In this document: positions 17,728-27,885 of the stretch, one piece after another
Layout: every line of letters starts with the position of its first letter
How positions within the stretch are numbered: the first letter of the stretch is position 1
Source: Pseudomonas helleri
Lineage (GTDB): Bacteria; Pseudomonadota; Gammaproteobacteria; Pseudomonadales; Pseudomonadaceae
Direction of reading: 5' to 3'
Assembly (NCBI RefSeq): GCF_001043025.1
Contig: NZ_JYLD01000013.1
Location: forward strand, 1 to 64,000
DNA length: 64,000 nucleotides
Program-made: the position numbers and the translations under genes
Notes under the pieces: generated by a model
Databases searched by the model: none
Told to the model about the DNA's origin: nothing
The model's input: only the letters and a program-made list of their open reading frames with translations

Positions 17728-20700
17728 ATGACCGATGCGTCAAACTATTACTATTCGGAAAATGCGATCAAAGAGCGTTTTCTGGCCCAAGTGAATGAGC
17801 AGTTTTTAGCCGGAACCTTAAGCCCGGATCAACGCAGTTGGTTAAATAAAGTGCTGCTTCAAACTGAAGATAGCCGCACCGGTCAGCCTGATCCGATGCA
17901 TGTGTGCGAAGTTCTTTTTTATCGTGGCGCATCCAACACTCGCAAAGGGTATTTCAGAGGGGCCTTCACACTGTCCAAAGGGCTTAAAGACACGGATACC
18001 TACGTGTTGTTCTCGTTGGTCAACGGGCTGGAAACCTTTTCCAGTTGGCAGTCTCTGACTGAGACCTATCGTCAACACCTGAGCAACAGTAAAGCCCAAG
18101 TCATGCATTTTCTTCCAATGGATGCACGTCCGCATTTATTGAAAGCAGGTGATTTTAATGTTGTAAAACAACCGATATCGGGCTCTGTATTCGGGACCAC
18201 CAGTTCTTTATTTGAGTCTGAGCGAACAATCGACCTGCAAAATGTCTTAGGTCTATTGTCGGGTGTGCCTTCTGCTCGAACAGTGGTAATTGAAAAACTT
18301 AATGCTCAGGCCAATGGGGCCCTGGAACCCAATGCCGCAGAAACCCAGAGCCGGGTGCACAACCCTGTAGCAGACCTAGTTTTTGAATTTTTTTTGAAGG
18401 GCAGTTTCTCCGGTCTACATGATTATGAGTTTTCTCGTTCTGCCAATAGCAGGGGCATAAAGGGGAAAAGTCGTGAAGTACTGGAGCTTGAGTTTCTACG
18501 TTCTATTGGACAGGTTTCTAACAATCTGGACAGACAACTTGAAGCATCGATTACCCAGTACTGGGATTCTCCCATCTATCCTGAGCTGAGTTTGCATGAG
18601 TGCACCAAACATGCCCTGCGAGATCGCTTTATGGATGCGCTGATGCAAGCCCGGCATGTCGGTTCAATGACCGAAAACGACTTCAACGCGGTGTATGAAT
18701 GCGCGATGGGCATAGAGTCATCCAGCGTGAACTCGGCGACTCTGCACTTGGCGGGCGTAAAGGGTGATCCAATCCCTTTGGCGGGTTGGTATTGCTTTTT
18801 CATCGACAGTCACGAGCGCAGCTTACTGGTGATGGGGGATCAAGGCCTGAAGTTCTACAGAGACTGGTTCGATTTCACACGTGAGAACCTGCCTCGTTTT
18901 AAAGCCTTGCGATATGACACGTCCTTGAAAGAACTGCCTTTGTCTGAGGCCTCGTTAACCCGCTATATAAGTTTCAAGGACCGTGCCCGATTGGCTAAAG
19001 GCCTGCAACTGAATATTGAGTTTGGTTTACGGGCCATTGACTTGTTTGCGGTCTTGGCAAGCAGTGTACGCACACGAATGAGTGATGACATTAACGGGCT
19101 TACTTCCTTTCTGAAAAATACCGCCACTCAGATAAGTTCTTACACGTCCCAAGATTACGCCAGCTTTACACACTCTGTGCTGGACCAAGCGTCGGATATT
19201 CGTCTGCTGATAAATCCTGAACTGCTGGAGGGGGCTATTAATAATCGCTGGAGCTCACGTTTTTCCATCGGTGAAACTGCATTTGAAACCCCGACAGAAG
19301 CCATTGAACAATTAAAAGTGCCATTGTCCTTAGTCAGGGCGCGTCTTGAATCGTTACGTGATGATATAGGCTTTTTCCTTAAAGGTTTTCCAACAATTCG
19401 GACATGCGTCAAGGAACTCATGCAGGAGGATTGGGCGCTTATGGGCCGAGCGGGGCTGGTAGATGCTGAAGCCTTGAGGGTGATTGTATTTAGCGGTTCA
19501 CAAGGCCTCAATCGGACGCCGCTCACCTCTCGCCCCATGATTGCCGTTTTTTTGGAAAACCTGACCGGTCATACATCATTGCCCGATGATAAAACACGGG
19601 TCACCTTTGAGCGTGTCGGCCAGGTCGATGGAAAAACCATCTCTCTGGATGCGGCAGAGTGTGCAGCCCTCCACCAACTGATGGCGGAAATTACCCGCGA
19701 TTTCAGCCAAAAACTGGATCTCTATCTGAACTCGTTTTTCTATAGTCGATCGCCTGAGGTCGATATTTTTACGAAGGCAGATCGATTAGCTATTTTCAAA
19801 TCCACGTTGATATGGGCAGGCGGCTATTACTTTTTCAGTTATAACGACTCGTTAGGCGTGCGCGAAGCCAGTTACATTGCGGGTGTTCAGACGCAACGAA
19901 AACGCGCTGAGCGAACTACCTTCTTTTACTTTGTTCCGGATGTCTACAGTGTGGTGCTGTACTCAGCGTCGGCTGGCATTAATGTTAATGTGGAAAACTG
20001 TTTTCTCATTACTGAGCGCGGAGGCCTGGAATCCGAATGTGCAGGGCATGTTATTTTTTGGTCGCCAGGTCATAAGTTTGAAGTGTTCGATACACTTGAC
20101 GCCTGTCAGTCGGCATTAAATACGCGCCTGTTTGATAAAACAGATTGCATGACCCTATTGAATAACATCGAGAAAAACGCGCTGGGAAGCGTGTTCGGTC
20201 ATCTGTCAGAGCTGTCAGGTGAGCAGGGCGCCTTGTTCAGTTTTTTCCTGATTGAAGATGACTATATGGATACCTTGTCACGCAGCTTTATTGATCAGCA
20301 AATCAGAGAGGTCGGTGTGGCTCTTATGGAGGGTGTCACAGCAAGATTGTCCAGTGAGGGCCTTGAAAATACCATTCAAAGCTACGTGGAGCGATTCCGC
20401 GAGAGTTTGGATGTGTCGACAATTATCCAGCAAGTTGATACCACACTATTTAAAAAGGCATTACCAATAACATTAGGTATGGCCACGGTTGACGAGCAAA
20501 TTGAATATATACGTTTACTTGAACGTTACCGTGATGTGGTCAGAGACAATCATGATTATCTGTACGATATACCCGAGATCAATGCCTACGCCCTGGAGGC
20601 TCTCAAGGTTCAACTGGCTCTCGATTTTCCAGATCTCTCACTGACGCCAGATGAAATCACTATTACTCTGACACAAGTCATCAGCCCTGGTTGGTCAGCG

Positions 20701-23094
20701 GAAATAGCGGCCATGGGCTCTGCGGTTTCTCATGAGACGCAAACATTGACAGCATTTGCCCTGACCGGTTTCAGTCAATTGAAAGGCCACCTGAAAGCAA
20801 GCTCAACCGGTACGACACCCCTCCCGAGTGGCATTGATGAACACTATGTAAAGTCGCTTGTGCGCAAGTTGAACATTGTTGGCAAATACAGAACATTGCT
20901 GAAACAAAAACTTCACAATTCCGGCCGGGAGCGTGTTGGGCGCTGCGCACTATTTTACAAACAGCTGCCTCCTCACGCTCTGGAAGCAGCGTTCAGGGCA
21001 AAGCTGGAGCATACGTTAAGTGACAAAGCGTATAACTTTATAAAGCATGTTCTTGATATGCCAGATGCTGTTGCCCGCGAACCTCTCAACGGGACCCTCA
21101 TCAGCATACGGCAGTTGAAATTGCTCGCCTCACCCGATTCAGAACCTGATCTTGTCAAGGGTATGTATTTAATTGCCCCCGTCTCATCAAGTGATGGCCC
21201 ATTTATTTTGTGGACCTTGTATGCACAAGACTTTACGTTCAAGGAATATACGAACGAAGCCAGTTTTCTGATTGACCTGCGCTCGCGCGAAACTTTGCAG
21301 CAACGTGTTCTGAAACGACTGGACCCGCAGAACCGGAAAAAATATGACAACGGTGGCTTCAATGAACCGCACATTATTTACATTGGCCTGGATTTCTTTT
21401 CGTTTGATGTGTCCAGTACACCCGCTCCAGCGAGTATTTCAAACACACCCATTCAGAACAATCTGCTGTTGCAACTGTACGACGATAATTACGACCTGTT
21501 GATCGATTTGGCAGAACAGCAAGCGCTCTCCACAGAGGAGGCTGACTGGAAAACGTTCAAGGGCTTAATGTCTTTAGGCATTGATTCAGCAATGGGGCTT
21601 GTCGCACCTTTTTTACCGGCTGTGTTGAATATTCCCTTCTTTGTGGCACAAACACTTGGCCTGTTAAAGGCCGGGGGGAGGGCCGTGAGCAAACACCAGT
21701 GGGGCGAGGCGATCGAGACGTTTGTGACGGCATTTATGTTGTTGATTCCTGGCCCGAAAAGACAGCCAGACAATCGCTTGTTGCTCTTGCCTGAGTCACC
21801 TGTTCTCGAACAGGTTGACATTGACTCGCCGCTAACCCTGCCGCTACCCGAGCCAAGCCCGAAGATCGACGACATCGTCATCCAAAAAAACATGTTTAAT
21901 GCAAAACAGTTAGCGGCATTGGACGCCTACAGTGAGAACACTGTTTCACTGGATGCCATGGAGCATGAGGTTTCAACTCATCTGTATCACAGCAAGCCAA
22001 GAGGCCTGTATTACATCGTGTTGGCCGGCAAGGTATTTCGTGTCACTGAGTCTGAAAATCGCTGGAGAATCTATTCAGGTGAAAACCGTGAAGGCCCTGC
22101 GGTCAAGTTGAGTGCGTGGCAAAAATGGGAACTGGATCCCCGGGAACGTTTATTGGGCGGTGGTCCTGCTTATTCCAGGCATTCGAGTGGTCGTGATGTT
22201 CACGATTACACGATTCAGGCCCGAGGTATCAAGAGCATCCGACGGCTATCACCTGACAAAGCCTTGATGATTCAAATGGCTCATCAATTGGCCATGGAGT
22301 ACCTGAGCGGAGCAAAGCAAACACTTAGTGCGATGAAAGCACTGGATCCGCAAGCGCTTCAGTATCGTTTGTGGTTGGCTGATTACTTGAATATGCCGAC
22401 GTTGACAGAGCGTCAGATTCTTACCGTGGATCTGGCTATCGACTTGATCTATACCCGCATGAGCAAGCCTTCCATGAACCCTGTCAATTCCGAGCGTTTC
22501 CTGCAGGTCAAGGCTAAAAGGCCGGACGATGGCGTTGTCGCGTTTATTGACCCGAATGACACACATAAATACGTGTACCTGACAGATTTTTTCTTCAATA
22601 CCCCGTTCGACAACTTGAACGCGAGTGATCATGAATGGCTGGAAGCCACCTTGCCACCCTTTGACTTTAACAATCACTACCGGGCAGTCACATTGATCCA
22701 TGAGTTGTCTCATCAAAAGTTCTTCACGGAAGATATTCAATACATGAACGTGGCCTATCCGTTTGTTGAGCTCTTGAAAAACAACCCCGCCTTTGGTGCT
22801 GTTTCCAAACAAAGAATAAGTGATCTTCAGCGCAATACCCTTTCCCTGACCACACCACGCGACAAATTGTTCTCCCGGGACGGCTCTGAGCCCCCGCTCG
22901 AAGCAAGCGCAGTAGAGCGTATTCTGTTCGTTACGGGCACCACGCGGTTGGACGATGCACGTGATGTGTTCTTGGCCGACCCGGTAAAACGAGCCAGCGT
23001 TATCCTTTCCAATGCCGATTCAATAACGCTCATCATCAGCCGTTTGGGCGGAAAATTAGATACCTATTTACCGGTGCAGGCTCCGACGCCTTGA
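17728..23094 (+). CDS. Giant DUF6543-type toxin-like protein with C-terminal zinc-metalloprotease motif
   Basis: A 1788-residue protein. The ATG at 17728 follows AAGGACGG; an ATG at 17647 has no such site. The long N-terminal and central parts resemble the dermonecrotic-toxin-like DUF6543 proteins common in Pseudomonas, including a segment like GKVFRVTESENRWRIYSG. A hydrophobic stretch near 1283-1315 could insert in a membrane. Near the end, TLIHELSH gives HExxH (His1658, Glu1659, His1662), followed by TED with Asp1669, a spacing close to M35 aspzincin peptidases, where Asp is the third zinc ligand. Base composition is visibly AT-richer than neighbours. No signal peptide is evident. A role as an exported toxin or effector is inferred; the DUF assignment is by resemblance only. 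Confidence 0.72.
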   Translation: MTDASNYYYSENAIKERFLAQVNEQFLAGTLSPDQRSWLNKVLLQTEDSRTGQPDPMHVCEVLFYRGASNTRKGYFRGAFTLSKGLKDTDTYVLFSLVNGLETFSSWQSLTETYRQHLSNSKAQVMHFLPMDARPHLLKAGDFNVVKQPISGSVFGTTSSLFESERTIDLQNVLGLLSGVPSARTVVIEKLNAQANGALEPNAAETQSRVHNPVADLVFEFFLKGSFSGLHDYEFSRSANSRGIKGKSREVLELEFLRSIGQVSNNLDRQLEASITQYWDSPIYPELSLHECTKHALRDRFMDALMQARHVGSMTENDFNAVYECAMGIESSSVNSATLHLAGVKGDPIPLAGWYCFFIDSHERSLLVMGDQGLKFYRDWFDFTRENLPRFKALRYDTSLKELPLSEASLTRYISFKDRARLAKGLQLNIEFGLRAIDLFAVLASSVRTRMSDDINGLTSFLKNTATQISSYTSQDYASFTHSVLDQASDIRLLINPELLEGAINNRWSSRFSIGETAFETPTEAIEQLKVPLSLVRARLESLRDDIGFFLKGFPTIRTCVKELMQEDWALMGRAGLVDAEALRVIVFSGSQGLNRTPLTSRPMIAVFLENLTGHTSLPDDKTRVTFERVGQVDGKTISLDAAECAALHQLMAEITRDFSQKLDLYLNSFFYSRSPEVDIFTKADRLAIFKSTLIWAGGYYFFSYNDSLGVREASYIAGVQTQRKRAERTTFFYFVPDVYSVVLYSASAGINVNVENCFLITERGGLESECAGHVIFWSPGHKFEVFDTLDACQSALNTRLFDKTDCMTLLNNIEKNALGSVFGHLSELSGEQGALFSFFLIEDDYMDTLSRSFIDQQIREVGVALMEGVTARLSSEGLENTIQSYVERFRESLDVSTIIQQVDTTLFKKALPITLGMATVDEQIEYIRLLERYRDVVRDNHDYLYDIPEINAYALEALKVQLALDFPDLSLTPDEITITLTQVISPGWSAEIAAMGSAVSHETQTLTAFALTGFSQLKGHLKASSTGTTPLPSGIDEHYVKSLVRKLNIVGKYRTLLKQKLHNSGRERVGRCALFYKQLPPHALEAAFRAKLEHTLSDKAYNFIKHVLDMPDAVAREPLNGTLISIRQLKLLASPDSEPDLVKGMYLIAPVSSSDGPFILWTLYAQDFTFKEYTNEASFLIDLRSRETLQQRVLKRLDPQNRKKYDNGGFNEPHIIYIGLDFFSFDVSSTPAPASISNTPIQNNLLLQLYDDNYDLLIDLAEQQALSTEEADWKTFKGLMSLGIDSAMGLVAPFLPAVLNIPFFVAQTLGLLKAGGRAVSKHQWGEAIETFVTAFMLLIPGPKRQPDNRLLLLPESPVLEQVDIDSPLTLPLPEPSPKIDDIVIQKNMFNAKQLAALDAYSENTVSLDAMEHEVSTHLYHSKPRGLYYIVLAGKVFRVTESENRWRIYSGENREGPAVKLSAWQKWELDPRERLLGGGPAYSRHSSGRDVHDYTIQARGIKSIRRLSPDKALMIQMAHQLAMEYLSGAKQTLSAMKALDPQALQYRLWLADYLNMPTLTERQILTVDLAIDLIYTRMSKPSMNPVNSERFLQVKAKRPDDGVVAFIDPNDTHKYVYLTDFFFNTPFDNLNASDHEWLEATLPPFDFNNHYRAVTLIHELSHQKFFTEDIQYMNVAYPFVELLKNNPAFGAVSKQRISDLQRNTLSLTTPRDKLFSRDGSEPPLEASAVERILFVTGTTRLDDARDVFLADPVKRASVILSNADSITLIISRLGGKLDTYLPVQAPTP

Positions 23095-23114
23095 TTGCAA
23101 TGCAAGTGGCATGG

Positions 23115-23144
23115 GGGGCAGAGTTCCTGCCCCCGTTTTTTTTT
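23115..23144 (+). terminator. Rho-independent terminator after the giant toxin-like gene
   Basis: GGGGGCAG (23115-23122) pairs exactly with CTGCCCCC (23128-23135) over a five-base loop and is followed by G and eight T. It lies 20 bases after the stop codon. Confidence 0.93.
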
Positions 23145-23378
23145 AAAAAAAACTGCAAGAAAAGACCCCCTCGCGTCACATACCCATAGAGCAGAGTTTT
23201 GCTTGTATTGCGGGCAGGCATTTACCCTGCCCGTGGTAGTGGCAGAGATGCCGCTGATCAATACAAAAAGGTATATAAAAATACATTTTAAGTATTATTA
23301 GCGAATAACGCCTTTTGATAGCATTGCCCCCGCCGGTACACCGGACACACAGCGCATCTCACCCTGATTGGAGTCTCC

Positions 23379-23888
23379 ATGTCCGGCGCCGACACTTCTC
23401 ACAGTGAATACGTGGGCGGATTATTCCGCAGTCATTACCAATGGCTGTGCACACGCCTGCGCCGCCACCTCGACTCCAGCGCCCACGCCGAAGACATTGC
23501 CGCCGATACGTTTGTCCAGTTGCTGACTTCGCCCGGCGTAGTACCCATTCGCCAACCACGGGCGCTGCTGACCACCATTGCCCAGCGCTTGATGTATCAG
23601 CTGTGGCGCCGTCGCGATCTGGAGCGGGCTTATCTCGATGCCTTGCAACTGGATGACGTGTACGAAGCGCCTTCGCCCGAAGACCTGGCGCAGATGATTG
23701 AGGCGTTGCAATGCATAGACCAGTTGCTCGATGGCTTGCCGGTCAAGGTCAAGGCCACCTTTTTGCTGTCTCAGGTCAATGGCCTGACTTACCCTGAAAT
23801 TGCCGCTGAATTGGGCATTTCCCAACGCTCGGTCAGTGACTACATGACCAAGGCAGTCAATCGCTGCCTGCGGGCTTGCCTGGAATGA
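23379..23888 (+). CDS. ECF sigma factor, FecI type
   Basis: A 169-residue extracytoplasmic-function sigma factor. Region 2 is seen in HAEDIAADTFVQLLTSPG and region 4 in LTYPEIAAELGISQRSVSDY. It is directly followed by a FecR gene (one base between stop and ATG) and then a receptor with an STN domain, the standard cell-surface signalling set in which ligand binding to the receptor releases the sigma factor to transcribe the receptor gene. A GGAGT site precedes the ATG. No clear Fur box was found in the gap upstream. Confidence 0.93.
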   Translation: MSGADTSHSEYVGGLFRSHYQWLCTRLRRHLDSSAHAEDIAADTFVQLLTSPGVVPIRQPRALLTTIAQRLMYQLWRRRDLERAYLDALQLDDVYEAPSPEDLAQMIEALQCIDQLLDGLPVKVKATFLLSQVNGLTYPEIAAELGISQRSVSDYMTKAVNRCLRACLE

Positions 23889-23889
23889 C

Positions 23890-24849
23890 ATGAACATCGA
23901 AAACCAACACGACGACGTGATCGACAACGCGACTCGCTGGATTGTATTGCTGCGTTCAGGCCATGCCAGCGAGGCGGATTGGCAGGCTTACCGGCAGTGG
24001 CGCGCGCAAGACCCGCGGCATGAACAACTCTGTGCGCAACTGGAAACCCGCCTGGGGGTTTTTAAGGTGCCGATTAACCAAGGGGTCAGCGGCAAGGTGT
24101 TGCAACAGGCCCTGACTACCCCTGGCACCAGCCGTCGCAAATTATTGCAGGGCGCGCTGGCCTGTACCGGTGTGGCGCTGGGCGCCAGCCTGTTGGTCAG
24201 CCAGCGCACCGCGCTGGGGGAACTGACGGCGGATGTTTCAACCGGCACAGCTGAACGGCGTACGGTGAGTTTGCCCGATGGCAGCGAGCTGTTTTTGAAC
24301 GCGAAAAGCGCGGTCGATCTGGATTTCAGCGGCCCGCACCGGATCGTCCGATTGCTCGATGGAGAGCTGCGAGTCAAGGTTGCCGTCAATCCGGCAACGC
24401 CTTTCCAACTGGTGACGCCGCAGGCGTTGATCCACGTGCTGGGCAGTGATTTGACCGTACGTGAACGCGGAGGGCAGGGGCTGGTGGTGGCGCTCAAAGG
24501 CGCGTTGCAGATCGCTCGCCAGGGGCTGGAAAACCTGCAACTGCAAAGCGGGCATGAAGTCTCTTATGATCGCTACGGGTTTAGTCCTGTACGCGTGATG
24601 AGCCTGGGGGCCGCTGCGTGGGTCGATGGCTTGCTGGAAGTACGGGATGTGCCTCTGGCGCAGATTATCGAGGCCTTGCGGCCTTATCGCGGCGGTGTGC
24701 TGCGTATCGACCCTGCAGTTGCCGAGTTGCGCGTCAGCGGTATGTTTCGGCTGGATAAAACCGAACAGGTGCTCGACACATTGGCGCGAACCTTGCCGAT
24801 CCAGGTGCTGCGTCGCACCGATTATTGGGTCACCGTCACCTCCGCTTAA
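23890..24849 (+). CDS. FecR-family anti-sigma regulator
   Basis: A 319-residue inner-membrane signal transducer. The cytoplasmic N-terminus carries the sigma-binding segment (ATRWIVLLRSG...DWQAYRQW), a single membrane span lies near 85-105 (GALACTGVALGASLLV), and the periplasmic FecR domain follows (VSLPDGSELFLNAKSAVDLDF, with a late STN-like repeat near the C-terminus). It should bind the neighbouring sigma factor and receive the signal from the receptor at 24964. Confidence 0.93.
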   Translation: MNIENQHDDVIDNATRWIVLLRSGHASEADWQAYRQWRAQDPRHEQLCAQLETRLGVFKVPINQGVSGKVLQQALTTPGTSRRKLLQGALACTGVALGASLLVSQRTALGELTADVSTGTAERRTVSLPDGSELFLNAKSAVDLDFSGPHRIVRLLDGELRVKVAVNPATPFQLVTPQALIHVLGSDLTVRERGGQGLVVALKGALQIARQGLENLQLQSGHEVSYDRYGFSPVRVMSLGAAAWVDGLLEVRDVPLAQIIEALRPYRGGVLRIDPAVAELRVSGMFRLDKTEQVLDTLARTLPIQVLRRTDYWVTVTSA

Positions 24850-24963
24850 ACGCAGTTCTAAGGACATAACCAAACGATCTGCAAGTTTTATCTGCGCCAA
24901 TCCACACCTCTCCCGTAAGCGCTGCGGGGAGCAGCGTTGTTCAGAGATTTAGGGAGAGACACC

Positions 24964-27606
24964 TTGAGCGCGTCCAACACCTTTTCACGTCGCCAGCTAC
25001 GGGCTTTTGCCATAGGGCCTCTGGCGAGCCTGTTCCTGACCTGCGCCTATGCGGCCGAAGAAGCCCGCCAGGTCTACCACATTGCCTCCGGCCCGCTGGA
25101 TGAAGTACTGCTGAACATCAGCCGTCAGAGCGGACAAGTCATTTCGTTTACCCCGCAACTGAGCCGTTATTCGTCGGCGGCGATCAATGGCTCGTTGTCG
25201 GCGGAGCAAGCCGTTGGCGAGGCCCTGCGCGGCACCGGTTTGCAGCTGCAAGTCAGCCCGGACGGGGCGTTTATCATCAAAGAGGGCGCGGCCAGCGCTA
25301 ACAAGGCCGGTACCCAGGCCCAGGACGCTGCGCCCACGACAGCGCTGGACCGGGTGGTCGCCATCGGCACTCGGCGCGCCAACGCCACGGCCTTGAGCAG
25401 CAGCGCCCCCGTGGATGTGATCAACAGCGAAGAGTTGGTGCAGACTGGCGCCGTGACCCTCAACCAGGCGCTGTTCCAGTTGCTGCCCTCGTTCAACTTT
25501 CCGCAAAACCAGAGCGCAACCCGTGGCCAGGACCCTAAAGGCGCTTCTTTGCGCGGCCTGTCCCCGGACGAAACACTGGTGTTGATCAACGGCAAGCGTC
25601 GGCATGCCTCGGCAGTGGTGAACTTGTCGGGCGGTGTGCCATTTATTGGTGCGCAGTCAGTCGACCTGGACATGATCCCGATCAGCGCCATCGATCACGT
25701 CGAAGTGCTGCGTGACGGCGCTTCAGCACAATACGGTTCGGATGCGATTGCCGGGGTGATCAACATCGTGCTTAAAGAGCGCGACAGCGGCGGGCAAATC
25801 AATACGCAATTGGGCAAGTTTTCTCAGCGTGACGGCTTCAGCAAAACCGCTGATGGCTGGTACGGCCTGGGGCTGCCGGGGGACGGTTTTCTGACCGTCA
25901 GCTTTAACGCGTTGAACAATAAACCGGACGATATCGGCGACAAGTATTTCGCCGATGGCCAAGTGCAAGACCCGCGCTGGGGCGGTGCAGGGCGTGACAA
26001 ATACAACCTGGCAGCGAATGCCGAAATCGGCCTCAACGATCAATGGCGCCTCTACAGCTTCGCCACGTTCGGTCAGGACAAATCGGTCAACAATACCCCA
26101 AAGCTGTTGGCCAACAACCCGAACAACGTCACCGAGATCTACCCCAACGGGACCATTCCGAAATACCGCTACCGCTATGAAGATGGCGCACTGACGGTCG
26201 GCACCCGGTATGAAGACGACACCCTGGGCCGCTTCGACCTGAGCGCTACCTATGGCCGCGACGAACATGACGAACTGGCCTACAACACCCTCAACCCCAG
26301 TTTTGGCATCGCCAGCCCGACCAAATTCCAGATTGCGACGCTGATCAACGAACAAACCAACGTGGGTCTCGATTACGTCAAAGACTTGCCCGTGAACTGG
26401 CTGACCAACCCGCTGAACATCTCGGCCGGGATCGCCTATCGCAACGAGCGTTATCGCCTGGAATCGGGTGATTCCGACTCCTATTCGTTTGGCGGAATCG
26501 ACGGTGTGCAAGTGGGGGGCGTACAGGCCTCAGGTTTGACCCCGGACGATGCCGGAACCTACTCGCGGGATGTTGCCGGGGTGTATTTCGGCCTGGAAAA
26601 CCAGCTCACAGAGAAGCTGCAACTGGGCCTGGCGGCGCGGACCGAGCATTACTCGGATTTTGGTTCGGCCACCACGGGCAAGCTGTCGGCGCGGTATGAC
26701 TTCACACCCAAGGTCGGGTTACGTGCCACCGTCAACAACGCTTATCGCGCACCGACACTGGGCCAGATTGGCACCTCCTGGACGACCACCACCAACGTCG
26801 ATGCCAATGGCAACCCGGTGCTGACACGCATCTTGCCGTCCGATAACCCGGCTGCCCGTGCTCTCGGCGCAGAACAGCTCAAGCCTGAGAAGTCGACCAA
26901 CTACTCGCTGGGGCTGGTGCTGCGTCCTGTTGACCAAGCCTCTGTGACCATCGATGCGTACCAGATCTCCATCCGGGATCGACTGCTGTTCAGCGGCGGT
27001 ATTTCCGGGCCAGACGCCGAACGCATTCTGACGGAGGCAGGCTACGGCCAGTACACCTGGGCGCAGTTCATGACCAACGCGGTCGATACCCGTACCCGTG
27101 GCGTCGACATCGTCGGCAAGTACAACTTTGATCTACAACAGTACGGTTCGCTGGCACTGAGCGCGGGTTACACCCGTGCTAAAACCACCATTGAGAAGGT
27201 CCACGAAAACGCCAACGGCTTTGAAACAGTGACCCGGGAAAGCCGTGGTTACCTGGAATATGGCTACCCCAAAGACAAGTTCGTGTTGGGCGCGATTCAC
27301 CGCTACGGCCCGTGGACCGTGGCCTTGAACGAAACCCGTTATGGCGAATACCGCAAGTTCGCCGCACAGGCCAGCGACTCGCAATACGATCAAACCTTCG
27401 GCGCCCAATGGACCACAGACCTGGACGTCAACTACGCCTTCACCAAGCAACTGCGCGTGTCGGTCGGCGCCAACAACCTGTTCAACAGCAAACCGGATGA
27501 CTTTGACAGCCACCTGCGTCAAACCCCAAGCCAGAAGTACAGCTACCTGTCACCGGCGGCACCTGAAGGCACGTTTTACTACACCCGCTTGAGCTACGAG
27601 TTCTGA
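24964..27606 (+). CDS. TonB-dependent transducer receptor with STN domain
   Basis: An 880-residue receptor. A TTG at 24964 is preferred since GGGAGAG lies five bases upstream and it gives a normal signal peptide ending at AYA; an ATG at 24937 is the alternative. The STN signalling domain (about 35-105, VYHIASGPLDEVLLNISRQS) would contact FecR. The plug follows (LRGLSPDETLVLINGKRRH, AIDHVEVLRDGASAQYGSDA) and the barrel ends in LSYEF. The plug resembles the DUF-less IroN/vitamin-type receptors more than FpvA. The ligand may be a siderophore or another chelate and cannot be fixed from sequence. Confidence 0.9.
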   Translation: MSASNTFSRRQLRAFAIGPLASLFLTCAYAAEEARQVYHIASGPLDEVLLNISRQSGQVISFTPQLSRYSSAAINGSLSAEQAVGEALRGTGLQLQVSPDGAFIIKEGAASANKAGTQAQDAAPTTALDRVVAIGTRRANATALSSSAPVDVINSEELVQTGAVTLNQALFQLLPSFNFPQNQSATRGQDPKGASLRGLSPDETLVLINGKRRHASAVVNLSGGVPFIGAQSVDLDMIPISAIDHVEVLRDGASAQYGSDAIAGVINIVLKERDSGGQINTQLGKFSQRDGFSKTADGWYGLGLPGDGFLTVSFNALNNKPDDIGDKYFADGQVQDPRWGGAGRDKYNLAANAEIGLNDQWRLYSFATFGQDKSVNNTPKLLANNPNNVTEIYPNGTIPKYRYRYEDGALTVGTRYEDDTLGRFDLSATYGRDEHDELAYNTLNPSFGIASPTKFQIATLINEQTNVGLDYVKDLPVNWLTNPLNISAGIAYRNERYRLESGDSDSYSFGGIDGVQVGGVQASGLTPDDAGTYSRDVAGVYFGLENQLTEKLQLGLAARTEHYSDFGSATTGKLSARYDFTPKVGLRATVNNAYRAPTLGQIGTSWTTTTNVDANGNPVLTRILPSDNPAARALGAEQLKPEKSTNYSLGLVLRPVDQASVTIDAYQISIRDRLLFSGGISGPDAERILTEAGYGQYTWAQFMTNAVDTRTRGVDIVGKYNFDLQQYGSLALSAGYTRAKTTIEKVHENANGFETVTRESRGYLEYGYPKDKFVLGAIHRYGPWTVALNETRYGEYRKFAAQASDSQYDQTFGAQWTTDLDVNYAFTKQLRVSVGANNLFNSKPDDFDSHLRQTPSQKYSYLSPAAPEGTFYYTRLSYEF

Positions 27607-27611
27607 TACGC

Positions 27612-27633
27612 GGTGGCGGGGCAACCCGCCACC
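27612..27633 (+). terminator. Hairpin after the receptor gene
   Basis: GGTGGCGGG (27612-27620) pairs exactly with CCCGCCACC (27625-27633) over four bases. There is no T-run, so termination is possible but not certain. Confidence 0.5.
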
Positions 27634-27885
27634 ACTTCAACCATCGGTTTTTCCCGTCCTTCCTCCCTCTGCGTAACGTCCCGCTCATCGGCGGGGTTAT
27701 GCGTCTGTAAATTCAAAAATAAACATATCTTTCAAATAGATAGCGGTTTTTAGCGCTCCGTTTCGCTGTCTTCACGATTATTTATTGGTTTTAAAATCAA
27801 TTAATGCAATTGACAGTTGTATTTATTTGATCGAGCATTGCAATTAAATGATTTATAGATATCGCACAGCGATACGGAGATTAAA
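27634..27885. other. AT-rich promoter region of the catabolic island
   Basis: This gap contains no gene. It is clearly AT-rich from about 27710 onward, with several runs such as ATTTATTGGTTTTAAAATCA, and ends with an ACGGAGA site before the first gene. It is the probable promoter region of the amine catabolic genes; no specific operator was identified. Confidence 0.5.
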
